A stretch of DNA of 64,000 nucleotides from Pseudochelatococcus lubricantis (GCF_011762225.1 NZ_JAASQI010000005.1:62001-126000), one strand, 5' to 3'; positions 17,729-27,405 are shown, counted from the stretch's first letter. Numbers and translations are program-made. Notes: generated by a model not told the origin, from the letters alone.

Positions 17729-18225
17729 TCGAAAATCTCCATCAGCCGTCGCTCGTAACGGTTCTTGATGGTGTCGACCCATTCGGCCTCATCCTGCAGG
17801 TCGAGCACGTGGATCAGGAGGATGCCGGACGCGGAGGAGAAATTGGTCCAGATCGTGCCGGGCGTCGATGTGATGACGATCGCGAGCGCCGCAAGGCCGT
17901 ATGGGTTGCGCATGTCGAGCTTCACGGCCATGAAGCCCGGCGTGCCGCGCCGGCTGCCGGGGCGGAAGATGATCTTCGCCACCGCGATGTTGGACCGGAC
18001 GATATCGACAAAGACGATAACCCCCAGCCACAGGATCGTCAGCGGGCGGCGGATGCGCGGTGTTTCCTGCCCCAGCGTCGTCATGCCCCAGGCGCCGCCA
18101 AGGGCAAGCAGGCTGCCGAACACCACCTGGCCCGGCGATACGGACTGATTGAGCAGCAGCCACATGATGAGGATGGCGAGCGACAGCAACGGATAGGGCA
18201 GGAGATGCGCCATAAATCGCCTCAT
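17725..18225 (-). CDS. mrpE: Mrp/Pha cation:proton antiporter subunit E
   Basis: A 166-residue protein with two N-terminal membrane helices and a C-terminal cytoplasmic domain holding the family pattern (VFVDIVRSNIAVAKIIF, then NPYGLAALAIVITSTPGTIW and a VHVLDL-like VLDLQ strand). The start at 18225 overlaps the mrpD stop by four bases. The frame is open far upstream on this strand, but that region is the shadow of mrpD. Confidence 0.94.
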   Translation of the reverse strand: MRRFMAHLLPYPLLSLAILIMWLLLNQSVSPGQVVFGSLLALGGAWGMTTLGQETPRIRRPLTILWLGVIVFVDIVRSNIAVAKIIFRPGSRRGTPGFMAVKLDMRNPYGLAALAIVITSTPGTIWTNFSSASGILLIHVLDLQDEAEWVDTIKNRYERRLMEIFE

Positions 18226-19865
18226 GGTGTGGCTCCTCCCTGTCCCGCGGCGCCCGCACGGCCCTGCAGGACGCTGTTGATGTAGTCGGTCGGCGCATGC
18301 AGGGAGGCGGCGGTGCTCTCCATGAAATCGAACACCGTCCCGGCCCGCACGGTGAGCGCAACGCACAGCAGGAGCAGGAACGCGACCGCCGCGATCTCGA
18401 CGCCACGCACGCCGGGCACCACGCCATCTATCGGCGACCAGAAGGTCTGGATGCCGATGCGCGTCATCGCCAGCATGGCGGAAAGGCCGGAGAGGATCAA
18501 CAGCGCGACCAGCACCCAGGTGACGACATACTGCGGCCCGCCCGTGCCTATCCCGGCCGGGTCCATGATCGCGGTGAGCAACGCGAACTTGGCGATGAAG
18601 CCGGAGAGGGGCGGCAGACCCGCGAGCAACAGGGCGAAGGCGATGAAGCTGCCACCCAGAAACGCTACCACTGTCGGGATGCGTTCGCCCACCTCGACCT
18701 CCTCTGCCACGTCGTCCTCGTCGGTGTAGCCGTAGGCCGCCATGGTGACGGCGAGAACGTCGGCGCCGGGATCGCGCCCGCGTTCCACGAGTTCGATCAG
18801 CAGGAAGAAGCCGCCGATGGCCAGCGTCGAGTTGACGAGATAGAAGAGGGCGCCGCTGGTTGCCGTGGCGTTGCCGACGCCGATGGCCGCGAGCAGCGTG
18901 CCGGAGGAGACGAGCACGCTGTAGCCGGCGAGCCTCGACATGGTCTGGGTGGCGAGCACGCCCACCGCCCCGAAGGCGATGGTCGCCATGCCGCCGTAGA
19001 GAAGCACCTGCGTGCCGAAATGCGCCGATTCTGCGGCGCCGTTGCCGAACAGCAGCAGCGACAGGCGCAGCAGCACGTAGACACCGACCTTCGTCATGAT
19101 GGCGAAGACGGCCGCCGCCGGAGCGCTCGCCGCCGCATAGGCGGTGGGAAGCCAGAAGCTCAGCGGCCACATGCCGGCCTTGACGAGAAAGGCGACGCCC
19201 AGAATGGCCGCACCCGCCTCCAGGAACATGCGGTCGCTCTCCGCGAGGGTCGGGATGCGCAGCGCGAGATCGGCCATGTTGAGCGTGCCGGAGACGCCGT
19301 AGATGAGGCTGACGCCGATCAGGAACAGCGAAGAGGCCGCGAGATTGACGACGATGTAATGAAGACCCGCCTTCACCCGCACCACGCCCATGCCGTGCAG
19401 GACGAGCCCGTAGGAGGCCGCGAGCAGGATCTCGAAGAACACGAACAGGTTGAACAGGTCGCCGGTGAGAAAGGCGCCGTTGAGGCCCATGAGCTGGAAC
19501 AGGAACAGCGTGTGGAAATGCGGCCCCGCCCGATGCCAGCGCGCCAGCGAGAAGACGAGCCCCGCAAGCCCCAGCACGCTCGTCAGCAGCACCATCATGG
19601 CGGAAAGGCGGTCCAGCACCAGCACGATGCCGAAGGGGGCGGGCCAGTTGCCGAGCGGATAGGACACGGTGTGCGACAGCGCCGTCATCCCGTCCGCGCG
19701 CCAGACGAGGAACATGGAAATGACGAGCAGCGCGGCGGTCGACGAGACCGACAGAAGCGCCTTGAGCGGGCGCCGCCGGTCGTCCATGAGCAGCAGCGCC
19801 GCGCCGACCAGCAGCGGCAGCACGATCGGAGCGATGATCAGATGGTTGGCGATGGCCGTCGTCAC
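18222..19865 (-). CDS. mrpD: Mrp/Pha cation:proton antiporter subunit D
   Basis: A 547-residue, roughly 14-helix subunit of the proton-translocating NADH dehydrogenase M/N family. It shows KAGMWPLSFWLPTAYAAASAPAAAVFAIMTKVGVY at about 210-245, including the conserved helix-7 lysine region and trailing TKVGVY. An acidic loop (DEDDVAEEVEVGE) near residue 380 is a rhizobial PhaD-like feature. The start overlaps the mrpC stop by four bases. Confidence 0.96.
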   Translation of the reverse strand: MTTAIANHLIIAPIVLPLLVGAALLLMDDRRRPLKALLSVSSTAALLVISMFLVWRADGMTALSHTVSYPLGNWPAPFGIVLVLDRLSAMMVLLTSVLGLAGLVFSLARWHRAGPHFHTLFLFQLMGLNGAFLTGDLFNLFVFFEILLAASYGLVLHGMGVVRVKAGLHYIVVNLAASSLFLIGVSLIYGVSGTLNMADLALRIPTLAESDRMFLEAGAAILGVAFLVKAGMWPLSFWLPTAYAAASAPAAAVFAIMTKVGVYVLLRLSLLLFGNGAAESAHFGTQVLLYGGMATIAFGAVGVLATQTMSRLAGYSVLVSSGTLLAAIGVGNATATSGALFYLVNSTLAIGGFFLLIELVERGRDPGADVLAVTMAAYGYTDEDDVAEEVEVGERIPTVVAFLGGSFIAFALLLAGLPPLSGFIAKFALLTAIMDPAGIGTGGPQYVVTWVLVALLILSGLSAMLAMTRIGIQTFWSPIDGVVPGVRGVEIAAVAFLLLLCVALTVRAGTVFDFMESTAASLHAPTDYINSVLQGRAGAAGQGGATP

Positions 19866-20206
19866 CGGTCGCTCTCCCGTCCATCGACATGGTCGGTGCC
19901 GGTGAGGCCGCGCGAGGCCAGCAGGACGACGAGGAAAAGCGCCGTCATGGCGAAGCCGATCACGATGGCGGTGAGAACGAGCGCCTGCGGCACGGGATCG
20001 GCGAGCTGGCTGATGTCACCGGCGGTACCAGGCTTCAGGATGGGCGGCGCGTTCCCGCGTAGCCGGCCCATGCCGAAGATGAACAGGTTCGTCGCATAGG
20101 ATAGCAGCGACAGGCCGATGATCACCTGAAACGTGCGCGGACGCAGCAGGAGCCAGAGGCCGGACCCCGTCAGCACGCCGATTGCAACTGCAATGATGAT
20201 CTCCAT
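19862..20206 (-). CDS. mrpC: Mrp/Pha cation:proton antiporter subunit C
   Basis: A 114-residue NuoK-like subunit with three helices: GVLTGSGLWLLLRPRTFQVIIGLSLLSYATNLFIF and a C-terminal DPVPQALVLTAIVIGFAMTALFLVVLL. The ATG at 20206 overlaps the last base pair of mrpA's stop (TGATG), so translation is coupled. The longer upstream frame is a shadow. Confidence 0.95.
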   Translation of the reverse strand: MEIIIAVAIGVLTGSGLWLLLRPRTFQVIIGLSLLSYATNLFIFGMGRLRGNAPPILKPGTAGDISQLADPVPQALVLTAIVIGFAMTALFLVVLLASRGLTGTDHVDGRESDR

Positions 20207-23169
20207 CAGCGGCCTCCCATTCCCGCCGGCGGCGGCGTGCCCTGGCCCGCCAGTGGCGGGGCTCCCTTGCGTGACGGTTTCGGACTGCGGATCGACTGGT
20301 GTGCCAGCGCGATCAGCATCAGCACCGTCGCCCCGACGACCAGCGAATAGACGCCGAGGTCGAACAGCAGCGCGCTCGCCATCGGCACCTTGCCGATCAC
20401 CGGCAGCGTCACGTACTGGAAATGCGACGTGAGAAAGGGATAGCCGAACAGCCACGCCCCGAGCCCGGTGAACAGGGCAGTGAGCAGGCCGACGCCGATC
20501 CAGCGCACGGGCAGGATGCGCAGGTGATCCTCCACCCAGCGCGTGCCGCTCGCCATGTACTGCAGGATGAAGGAAATCGACATCGCCACGCCGGCCGCGA
20601 AGCCGCCGCCCGGCATGTCATGGCCGCGCATGAAGATGTAGACCGCGAACACGCCGATGACGGGGAACAGCCACAGCATGATGAGGCGCGGGATCATCAG
20701 GTATTCCGCCACCGTCTCGTCGGGTTTGCGGTCGGGATGGGCGATGTCGTAGGCGGCCTGCAGACGCTGCTGCTCCGGCATGCCGATGCTCTCCGGCGCG
20801 GGACGGAAACGGCGCAGCAGCGCGAACACGGTGAGCGCCACGATGGCGAGCACGGTGATTTCGCCGAGCGTGTCGAAGCCGCGGAAATCCACGAGGATGA
20901 CGTTGACGACATTGGTGCCGCCGCCTTCCGTATAGGCGCGCTCCAGGAAAAAGCTCGCGATGCTGTCCGGCAGCGGGCGCGTCATGATGGCGTAGGAGAG
21001 CATGGCGATGCCGGCGCCTGCCGTGATGGAGGCGGCGAGGTCCCATCCCCGGCGCACGCGCATCCGGATCGTGATGCGCCCGGCGTCGTCGCCTTCGACG
21101 CGCTTCGGTATCCAGCGCAGGCCGAGCAGCAGCAGCACCGTGGTGACGATCTCGACCAGCAGCTGCGTCAGGGCGAGGTCGGGCGCCGACAGCCAGACGA
21201 AGGTGATGCAGGTGGCAAGGCCCGCGCCGCCCAGCATGACGAGCGCGGCGAGCCGGTGGTACTTCGCCTGGATGGCCGCCATGATGGCGCAGGCCATGCC
21301 CACCAGCCACATCAGCGCGAAGGCGGTGTCGAAACCGTGCCAGTCCAGCTTCTGGAACGACAGGCGGCGCGGCCCGAAGCCCTCGACATAGAGCGGGAAG
21401 ATGGCGGCGAGCAGCGCGAGGCAGACCAGAAGCCGCAATTGCGGCTGCAGGCGGCGGGTGCCGAACAGGGATTCGAGCTGGCGCGCCCATTTCCATGACA
21501 CGACGACCATGATGCGCTCGAATATGCGCTGCGCCTTGAGGCGGCGGAGCAGCGGCGGGCCCTCCTGCCCCGAGGCCAGGTAGCCGCGCAGCAGCAGGTA
21601 GACGAGCACGCCGCCGACCATCGCCACGACGCTCATCAGCAGCGGAAAGTTCAGCCCGTGCCAGACGGCGAGGCTGTAATAGGGGGTCCGATCGCCGAGG
21701 ATGGAGGAGACGGCGATGTGCAGGAACGGGCCGATCGTCATCGCGGGGATGATGCCTACCAGCAGGCAGGCCAGCACCAGCAGCTCCACGGGAAAGCGCA
21801 TCCAGTGCGGCGGCTCGTGCGGCGTGCGCGGCAGGCCGACGGGCGGCGGGCCGAAGAACACGTCGATGATGAGGCGCAGTGAATAGGCGACGCTGAACAT
21901 GCCCGCGACCGTCGCCAGGAACGGCAGGGCCTCGTCGAACAGGGAATCGACGTGCTCGACGATGGTTTCGGCGAAGAACATCTCCTTCGACAGGAAGCCG
22001 TTGAGCAGCGGTACGCCGGCCATCGCGGCCGCTGCCACCATGGCGAGCGTCGCGGTGATGGGCATGAAGCGGAAGAGGCCGCTCAGGCGGCGGATGTCCC
22101 GGCTGCCGCTTTCATGGTCGATGATGCCGGCCGCCATGAACAACGAGCACTTGAAAGTCGCATGGTTCAGCAGATGGAACACCGCTGCCACAACCCCAAG
22201 CGGGCTACCCAGCCCGAGGAGGAGCGTGATCAGCCCCAGGTGACTGATGGTGGAATACGCCAGCAACCCCTTGAGATCGTTCTGGAAAATGGCAATGTAG
22301 GCGCCGAGCAGCAAGGTGGTGACGCCCGCGCCGCCGACGATCCAGAACCACGGCTCCGTTCCTCCCAGCACGGGCCAGAGCCGCGCGAGGAGAAACACGC
22401 CCACCTTCACCATCGTCGCGGAGTGGAGGTAGGCGGAAACGGGCGTCGGCGCCGCCATGGCCTGCGGCAGCCAGAAATGGAACGGGAACTGCGCGCTCTT
22501 GGTCAGCGCGCCGAGCAGCACCAGCACCAGCGCTGTCCGGTAGAGGTCGTGGGAGCGGATGATTTCTCCCGCGCCGAGCACACGGTCGAGGTCATAACTG
22601 CCGACGATGTGGCCGATCACCATGACACCGGCGAACAGGCAGAGGCCGCCGATGCCCGTCACCGTCAGCGCCATGCGCGCGCCCTCGCGCGCGCCCGGAT
22701 TATGGTGCCAGTAGCCGATCAGCAGAAAGGAAAACAGGCTCGTGAGTTCCCAGAAGAAAACCATCTGGATGAGGTTGCCGGAAAGGACGACCCCCAGCAT
22801 CGACCCCATGAAGGCAAGCAGAAACGAGAAGAAGCGCGGGACGGGATCGCGCCGCGACATGTAATAACGCGCGTAGACGACGACCAGAAACCCGATGATG
22901 GTGACGAGCCCCGCCATGACCCAGGCAAAACCGTCAAGGCGTATGGTGAAGTTGAACCCGAGGCTCGGCAGCCATTCCACGCTGCTGCGGATGACGGCGG
23001 CGGAGGCCATGTCGCCGTAGAACGAGGCAACGATCGCGGAGGCAAGAAGCGTCACGACCCCCGTCAGCAGCCCGGCGGTGTCCCGTGCGTCGCGCGGCAG
23101 CATGGCGACGACGCCGCTCCCCAGGAACGGCAGGGCGATCAGAAAAAGAAGCCGCGCGTCATCCCACAT
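20206..23169 (-). CDS. mrpA: Mrp/Pha cation:proton antiporter subunits A and B fused
   Basis: A 987-residue protein. Residues 1-500 are NuoL-like (PLPFLGSG start; SAQFPFHFWLPQAMAAPTPVSAYLHSATMVKVGVFLLARLWP near 230-270). About 600-780 hold the MrpA extension and MbhD/E-like segments, and the last 140 residues form the MrpB domain (IFMRGHDMPGGGFAAGVAMSISFILQYMA). The A-B fusion is the arrangement of the Sinorhizobium pha system, a K+/H+ antiporter. The ATG at 23169 was chosen; a frame extension to 23235 exists. It is the first gene of a six-gene operon with all stops and starts overlapping. Confidence 0.95.
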   Translation of the reverse strand: MWDDARLLFLIALPFLGSGVVAMLPRDARDTAGLLTGVVTLLASAIVASFYGDMASAAVIRSSVEWLPSLGFNFTIRLDGFAWVMAGLVTIIGFLVVVYARYYMSRRDPVPRFFSFLLAFMGSMLGVVLSGNLIQMVFFWELTSLFSFLLIGYWHHNPGAREGARMALTVTGIGGLCLFAGVMVIGHIVGSYDLDRVLGAGEIIRSHDLYRTALVLVLLGALTKSAQFPFHFWLPQAMAAPTPVSAYLHSATMVKVGVFLLARLWPVLGGTEPWFWIVGGAGVTTLLLGAYIAIFQNDLKGLLAYSTISHLGLITLLLGLGSPLGVVAAVFHLLNHATFKCSLFMAAGIIDHESGSRDIRRLSGLFRFMPITATLAMVAAAAMAGVPLLNGFLSKEMFFAETIVEHVDSLFDEALPFLATVAGMFSVAYSLRLIIDVFFGPPPVGLPRTPHEPPHWMRFPVELLVLACLLVGIIPAMTIGPFLHIAVSSILGDRTPYYSLAVWHGLNFPLLMSVVAMVGGVLVYLLLRGYLASGQEGPPLLRRLKAQRIFERIMVVVSWKWARQLESLFGTRRLQPQLRLLVCLALLAAIFPLYVEGFGPRRLSFQKLDWHGFDTAFALMWLVGMACAIMAAIQAKYHRLAALVMLGGAGLATCITFVWLSAPDLALTQLLVEIVTTVLLLLGLRWIPKRVEGDDAGRITIRMRVRRGWDLAASITAGAGIAMLSYAIMTRPLPDSIASFFLERAYTEGGGTNVVNVILVDFRGFDTLGEITVLAIVALTVFALLRRFRPAPESIGMPEQQRLQAAYDIAHPDRKPDETVAEYLMIPRLIMLWLFPVIGVFAVYIFMRGHDMPGGGFAAGVAMSISFILQYMASGTRWVEDHLRILPVRWIGVGLLTALFTGLGAWLFGYPFLTSHFQYVTLPVIGKVPMASALLFDLGVYSLVVGATVLMLIALAHQSIRSPKPSRKGAPPLAGQGTPPPAGMGGR

Positions 23170-23287
23170 GGTTTGCCGAGGTGCCGTTGAGGAGGTCTGG
23201 GGGGTGGTGGATGCCTGCCCGTTGCGGAAAGTCACCCATTATGGTTTATTTGGAATAACAGACGCTAGGGCGGATGTGCAAGAGAAG

Positions 23288-23572
23288 ATGTCACGAACAG
23301 GCGCAAAAGGCCTGCTGCCGGAACAATGCCGTGCGGCACGCGGGTTTCTCAATTGGACGCAGGATTGTCTCGCCGAACGGGCGGGCGTTTCCCGCAGCAC
23401 GGTTCGCGGCTTCGAGGGGCAACGCCACGTGCTCCACCGCACGACGGAGGAGCAGCTTGTCCGCGTGTTGGAAGACGCGGGGATATGTTTTCTCAGCGCC
23501 GGCAAGTTCGGGCCGGGCGTCCGGCTGCGCCGGTCGCGGCCGGAGGTCGCGAAGCCGGAACAACCGGTCTGA
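23288..23572 (+). CDS. XRE-family helix-turn-helix regulator
   Basis: A 94-residue protein with one helix-turn-helix domain (LPEQCRAARGFLNWTQDCLAERAGVSRSTVRGFE) covering about residues 9-65. A GTG at 23276, preceded by AGGGCGG, would add four residues. This compact HTH_3 protein is common in alphaproteobacteria. It is divergent from mrpA with a gap of 118 bases, so it may regulate itself or the antiporter operon; that is inference only. Confidence 0.85.
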   Translation: MSRTGAKGLLPEQCRAARGFLNWTQDCLAERAGVSRSTVRGFEGQRHVLHRTTEEQLVRVLEDAGICFLSAGKFGPGVRLRRSRPEVAKPEQPV

Positions 23573-23961
23573 ACCTTTCTTCCATTGGGCATGGGCCGCG
23601 CTCCAGAAGCCGGAAAACCGCCACGCGACGCGCGCCGCCACCCGGCGGTCACGCTGACGGTTGACCGCATCAGAGAACGCAAAAGGGGCCGCATTGCGAC
23701 CTGCGCTCATTTTGGTGGTGAAATCGGCGCCACCGCGTGCGGTGCGGGCAAGGGCAGGGGGCGGGAACCGGGGATAACGGCACTTGCAGCCGCCGCCGCG
23801 CTGATGCGTCGATTTTCGCCGGGCTGGTTTCACCGAGAATCGATGTAAAGGTTCAATTCCCGGAAGCGCACCGACCCCCGCAACTTCATTCTCCCATATC
23901 GGGAAACGGAACCAGCAGGGCGCGCATGCACGTCCCGCCTCTACGATCTGACTGGAGCGCC
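23573..23961. other. Intergenic region (389 bases) with no recognised feature
   Basis: Several short frames are open here because of the GC content, but none has a good ribosome site, codon pattern or recognisable product. I saw no tRNA or known RNA. It presumably holds the promoter of the DedA-like gene. Confidence 0.4.
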
Positions 23962-24543
23962 ATGTTTCGCCGTCTTTACGATTGGGTCCTCACCCTGTCG
24001 GGCAGTCGCCACGCCATCTGGGCTCTGGCGGCCGTTTCGTTCGCCGAGAGTTCATTCTTCCCGGTGCCGCCGGATGTGCTGCTGCTGCCGATGGCGCTCG
24101 CCAAGCCCAACCGGGCGCTGCTCTACGCCGGCGTCTGCACCGTTTCGTCTGTGCTGGGCGGCCTGCTGGGCTATGCCATCGGCGCCCTGTTGTACGATTC
24201 GATCGGCCAATGGCTGATTTCCGCCTATGGCTACGGCGAGAACCTTGAGGCGTTCCGGCAGGCCTACGCGCAGTATGGAGAATGGATCATTCTCATCAAG
24301 GGCATAACGCCGATCCCGTACAAGCTCGTGACGATCACTTCCGGCTTCGCCGGCTATGATCTGATGTGGTTCACGATATTGTCGATTATCACGCGCGGCG
24401 CCCGCTTCTATCTGTTGGCCGGACTGCTCCATCGCTACGGCAATCCGATTCGCCAGATCGTGGAGGAGCATTTCGGGCTTGTGCTCGGCGTGCTGGCCTT
24501 TTTCGTCGTGGCGGGGTTCGTGGGCGTGAGATACGTGTTCTGA
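23962..24543 (+). CDS. DedA/SNARE-associated (YqaA-type) membrane protein
   Basis: A 193-residue inner-membrane protein with four to five hydrophobic segments. It has the family's SFFPVPPDVLLLPMAL segment after the first helix and a KGITPIPYKLVTITSGFAG segment near residue 115. DedA-family proteins act as lipid flippases or support envelope potential; this YqaA-type subgroup has no firm assignment. The ATG at 23962 follows a CTGGAG site. Transcribed toward dsbB, it may be co-transcribed with it across 64 bases. Confidence 0.9.
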   Translation: MFRRLYDWVLTLSGSRHAIWALAAVSFAESSFFPVPPDVLLLPMALAKPNRALLYAGVCTVSSVLGGLLGYAIGALLYDSIGQWLISAYGYGENLEAFRQAYAQYGEWIILIKGITPIPYKLVTITSGFAGYDLMWFTILSIITRGARFYLLAGLLHRYGNPIRQIVEEHFGLVLGVLAFFVVAGFVGVRYVF

Positions 24544-24607
24544 ACGGTTTCCACCTGTCGCGGATGGTGCGTTCCACGGGCGACATATGAAGGGGTGAGA
24601 CATCCAA

Positions 24608-25117
24608 ATGCTGCCGTTTCTGGAAAGCCTGACCGTGTTCCGGGCATCTCTCGTCGTTCTGGCGGTTTCCGTTCTCGCCATCGCGGGCGCGTTCTATTTC
24701 CAGTATGTCCTGCACCTGCCGCCTTGCCCGCTGTGCCTGATCCAGCGCTGGCCGTTCTATGCAGCCATGCCCGCGGCGCTGATCGCCGCCGTGCTGTCGC
24801 GATCGTCGCAGGAGCCATCCCGCTGGTCGCGCCTGCTGCTTGGCGCCATCGCGCTGGCGTTTCTGGCGGGCGCCGGCGTCGCAGCCTACCATACGGGCAT
24901 CGAGTGGAAATTCTGGCAGGGGCCGGAAAGCTGCAGCGGCACGCTTACCGTAGCGAACGATGCCAGTGCATTCCTGCAGCGGCTGCAGACGGTCCAGGTC
25001 GTCCGCTGCGACGAGGCGGCGTGGCGGTTCGCCGGCCTGTCCCTTGCGGGCTGGAACGTGCTGATTTCGTTTGGCCTCGCAGTAACAGCTGCCTGGGGCT
25101 CCCGCAGCCGGTGGTAA
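24608..25117 (+). CDS. dsbB: Disulfide bond formation protein B
   Basis: A 169-residue protein with four membrane helices. It reoxidises DsbA and passes electrons to quinone. The first redox pair is Cys40-Pro-Leu-Cys43 after helix 1, and the second periplasmic pair is Cys109 and Cys134 in the loop before helix 4. All four catalytic cysteines are present. The ATG follows an AAGGGGTGAG site. No dsbA lies nearby. Confidence 0.94.
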   Translation: MLPFLESLTVFRASLVVLAVSVLAIAGAFYFQYVLHLPPCPLCLIQRWPFYAAMPAALIAAVLSRSSQEPSRWSRLLLGAIALAFLAGAGVAAYHTGIEWKFWQGPESCSGTLTVANDASAFLQRLQTVQVVRCDEAAWRFAGLSLAGWNVLISFGLAVTAAWGSRSRW

Positions 25118-25269
25118 TGCGGCGGGAGGGAAACCGGAGACGCCCCGCGTCGGGACGCGCTCCGGTTCCATAACGTGTCTTCTCCGAATCGCGTGTTCGC
25201 GGTTTCCGGGCGGCTCCGGGACGCCTCCATGGCGGAAGTTCCGGAGATATTTCCGTACTGAAAGAAAAG

Positions 25270-25354
25270 TGGTGCGGGTGGTCGGAATCGAACCGACACT
25301 CCTTTCGGAACCGGATTTTGAGTCCGGCGCGTCTACCAGTTCCACCACACCCGC
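25270..25354 (-). tRNA. tRNA-Leu (anticodon CAA)
   Basis: An 85-base class II tRNA with encoded CCA. The acceptor arms are GCGGGTG and CACCCGC, the anticodon arm is CCGGA-CTCAAAA-TCCGG (anticodon CAA, reading UUG), there is a long variable arm, and the T arm is GGTTCGATTCC. It lies antisense between dsbB and scoA. Confidence 0.96.
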
Positions 25355-25589
25355 ACAATCGACCTGCTGTCCAGGCCCTCGTATTCCAGGCCCGTTGTCC
25401 CGCGGCGCCATCTGGCACGCGGCCTCCGGCACGGACAGAAGCACTGTTTGCCATATGTCGCCGTCTCAAGTCCAGCCCCTTGTGGGCCGGTTCCACAGGG
25501 CCTGCGGCTCAAGGGCTGCCGGGGGGATTGTCCTTGCAATTTCGGCAGCACGGTTGGAAAGTGCGTGCATTCGAGGGAGAAAAACGCTT

Positions 25590-26300
25590 ATGGCAGTCAA
25601 CAAAGTCTATCCTGATGCGCGCGCGGCGCTTGACGGCGTTCTGCGCGACGGCATGACGATCATGGCCGGCGGTTTCGGCCTGTGCGGCATTCCGGAGAAG
25701 CTGATCGACGCGCTGGTAGAGAGCGGCGTCAAGGACCTCACCGTTATTTCCAACAACTGCGGCATCGATGGCGTCGGGCTTGGCAAGCTGCTGGATCGCG
25801 GCCAGATCCGGAAGATGATCTCGTCCTATGTCGGCGAAAACAAGCTGTTCGCGGAGCAGTACCTCTCCGGCAAGCTTGAGCTTGAGTTCAACCCGCAGGG
25901 CACCCTCGCCGAGCGCATCCGCGCCGGCGGCGCGGGCATTCCCGCCTTCTTCACCAAAACCGGCGTCGGCACGCTGGTTGCGGAAGGCAAGGACCTGTGC
26001 GAGTTCGACGGCGAGATCTATGTCATGGAGCGCGCGCTCAAGGCGGACCTCGCCATCATCAAGGCCCAGATCGGTGATACCGAGGGCAACCTGATCTTCA
26101 GCAAGACGGCGCGCAACTTCAATCCGGAAATGGCGACCGCCGCCGAAGTCACCGTCGCCGAGGTCGAGGAACTCGTCGACGTGGGCGGCATCGATCCCGA
26201 TGCGATCCATACCCCCGGCATTTTCGTGTCGCGGATCATTCACGGCACCAGCTACGAAAAGCGCATCGAACGGGTGACGACCCGCCCGCGCGCGGCCTGA
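25590..26300 (+). CDS. scoA: 3-oxoacid CoA-transferase subunit A
   Basis: A 236-residue family I CoA-transferase alpha subunit. It has the N-terminal signature [22 protein letters not shown] (residues about 17-38), a GNNCG-like [15 protein letters not shown] stretch, and an [31 protein letters not shown]-like segment near 95-120. With ScoB it transfers CoA between succinyl-CoA and acetoacetate, for use of ketone bodies or PHB-derived acetoacetate. The ATG at 25590 has GAGGGAG 13 bases upstream. The long open frame upstream runs through the antisense tRNA-Leu and is not coding. Confidence 0.95.
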   Translation: MAVNKVYPDARAALDGVLRDGMTIMAGGFGLCGIPEKLIDALVESGVKDLTVISNNCGIDGVGLGKLLDRGQIRKMISSYVGENKLFAEQYLSGKLELEFNPQGTLAERIRAGGAGIPAFFTKTGVGTLVAEGKDLCEFDGEIYVMERALKADLAIIKAQIGDTEGNLIFSKTARNFNPEMATAAEVTVAEVEELVDVGGIDPDAIHTPGIFVSRIIHGTSYEKRIERVTTRPRAA

Positions 26301-26311
26301 GGGAGGCAGAC

Positions 26312-26956
26312 ATGGCCTGGACACGCGAACAGATGGCGGAACGCGCCGCCAAGGAACTCGGCGACGGCTTTTACGTCAATCTCGGCATCGGCATTCCGAC
26401 GCTCGTCGCCAATTACATCCCCGACGGCATCACCGTGACGCTGCAGAGCGAGAACGGCATGCTCGGCATGGGGCCCTTTCCCTACGAGGGCGAGGAAGAC
26501 CCCGATCTCATCAACGCCGGCAAGCAGACGATCACCGCCCTGCCCCATTCGAGCTTCTTCAGCTCGGCGACCAGCTTCGGCATGATTCGCGGCGGGCACA
26601 TCGACCTGTCGATTCTCGGCGCGATGCAGGTGTCGCAGAAGGGCGATCTCGCCAACTGGATGATTCCGGGCAAGATGGTCAAGGGCATGGGCGGCGCCAT
26701 GGACCTCGTCGCCGGCGTGAAGCGCGTCGTCGTCGTGATGGAGCACACCGCCAAGGGCGAGCCCAAGATCCTTGAGGAATGCGACCTGCCGCTGACCGGC
26801 AAGGGAGTCGTCGACCTGATCATCACCGATCTCGCGGTCTTCGAGGTCGATTCAGACGGCCTGACGCTGACCGAACTCGCCGACGGCGTGACGCTCGACG
26901 AGGTGAAGGCCGGCACGGCAGCGCCGTTCCGCATCGCCGGCGGCCTCGCGGCGTAG
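26312..26956 (+). CDS. scoB: 3-oxoacid CoA-transferase subunit B
   Basis: A 214-residue beta subunit. The catalytic Glu47 is in the conserved SENG motif, which forms the glutamyl-CoA thioester intermediate. Upstream is [19 protein letters not shown], and near 85-100 the [23 protein letters not shown] signature. It follows scoA by 11 bases with a GGGAGG site and is followed by a perfect hairpin. Confidence 0.95.
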   Translation: MAWTREQMAERAAKELGDGFYVNLGIGIPTLVANYIPDGITVTLQSENGMLGMGPFPYEGEEDPDLINAGKQTITALPHSSFFSSATSFGMIRGGHIDLSILGAMQVSQKGDLANWMIPGKMVKGMGGAMDLVAGVKRVVVVMEHTAKGEPKILEECDLPLTGKGVVDLIITDLAVFEVDSDGLTLTELADGVTLDEVKAGTAAPFRIAGGLAA

Positions 26957-26966
26957 GATTATCCAC

Positions 26967-26998
26967 AGGCGAAATGCCCGTTACGGGCATTTCGCCTG
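26967..26998 (+). terminator. Perfect hairpin after scoB
   Basis: Arms AGGCGAAATGCCCG and its exact complement with a three-base loop begin about a dozen bases after the scoB stop. No T-run follows. Confidence 0.6.
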
Positions 26999-27098
26999 CG
27001 ATCCGCAATTTATGCGCCATGACGCTTGCGGACAGGAAATCGCGGCGTTATAAGGCGTTCCTGTCGTGGTTGTCCGCTCTTGCGGACGGGCGATGTGT

Positions 27099-27175
27099 CG
27101 GAGCGTAGCGCAGTCTGGTAGCGCACCTCGTTCGGGACGAGGGGGTCGGAGGTTCGAATCCTCTCGCTCCGACCA
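27099..27175 (+). tRNA. tRNA-Pro (anticodon CGG)
   Basis: A 77-base tRNA with encoded CCA. Acceptor arms are CGGAGCG and CGCTCCG, the anticodon stem-loop is CCTCG-TTCGGGA-CGAGG (anticodon CGG), and the T arm is GGTTCGAATCC. The C1 start is usual for tRNA-Pro. Confidence 0.96.
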
Positions 27176-27305
27176 TGTTTCAAAGGCTTGGGCAGGTGTG
27201 TTCAAGCCGCGCCGGCTTCCCCGACGGTTCCCATCTTTTGATTGTTCAAGCCCATATGAGCTGCTTGCGGTGTTATGCGTCGTATCCTGGCGCATCTTCG
27301 GGCAT

Positions 27306-27322
27306 GACAGGCGTTGCCTGTC
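27306..27322 (-). terminator. Short hairpin downstream of the phn operon
   Basis: Perfect seven-base arms GACAGGC and GCCTGTC with a three-base loop, about 84 bases beyond the phnN stop. It may end the phn transcript; there is no strong T-run. Confidence 0.3.
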
Positions 27323-27405
27323 CCTGCCCGGGAAACGCGCTGTCAGGCTCATAATGTCAGGTGAGAAAACCGTCTCGGGCAGGAAAGCCGCTCTACAGAC
27401 GCCCG

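Noticed and set aside
17725-19890. A 721-codon minus-strand frame covering mrpD and mrpE
   Set aside because: Only its last 166 codons (mrpE) encode a recognisable protein; the rest is mrpD read in another frame, with an Arg/His/Pro-rich product.
18297-20099. A 600-codon plus-strand frame opposite mrpD and mrpC
   Set aside because: The product is very rich in Gln, His, Glu and Arg, the mark of an antisense frame to membrane-protein genes.
25269-25589. Upstream extension of scoA through the tRNA-Leu gene
   Set aside because: The extra 107 codons run antisense through a structured tRNA and have no homology; the ATG at 25590 fits the family.
25270-27175. tRNA genes flanking scoAB as integration sites of a mobile element
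   Set aside because: No integrase, direct repeat of a tRNA end or foreign composition was seen between or beside them, and xerD is the housekeeping recombinase.
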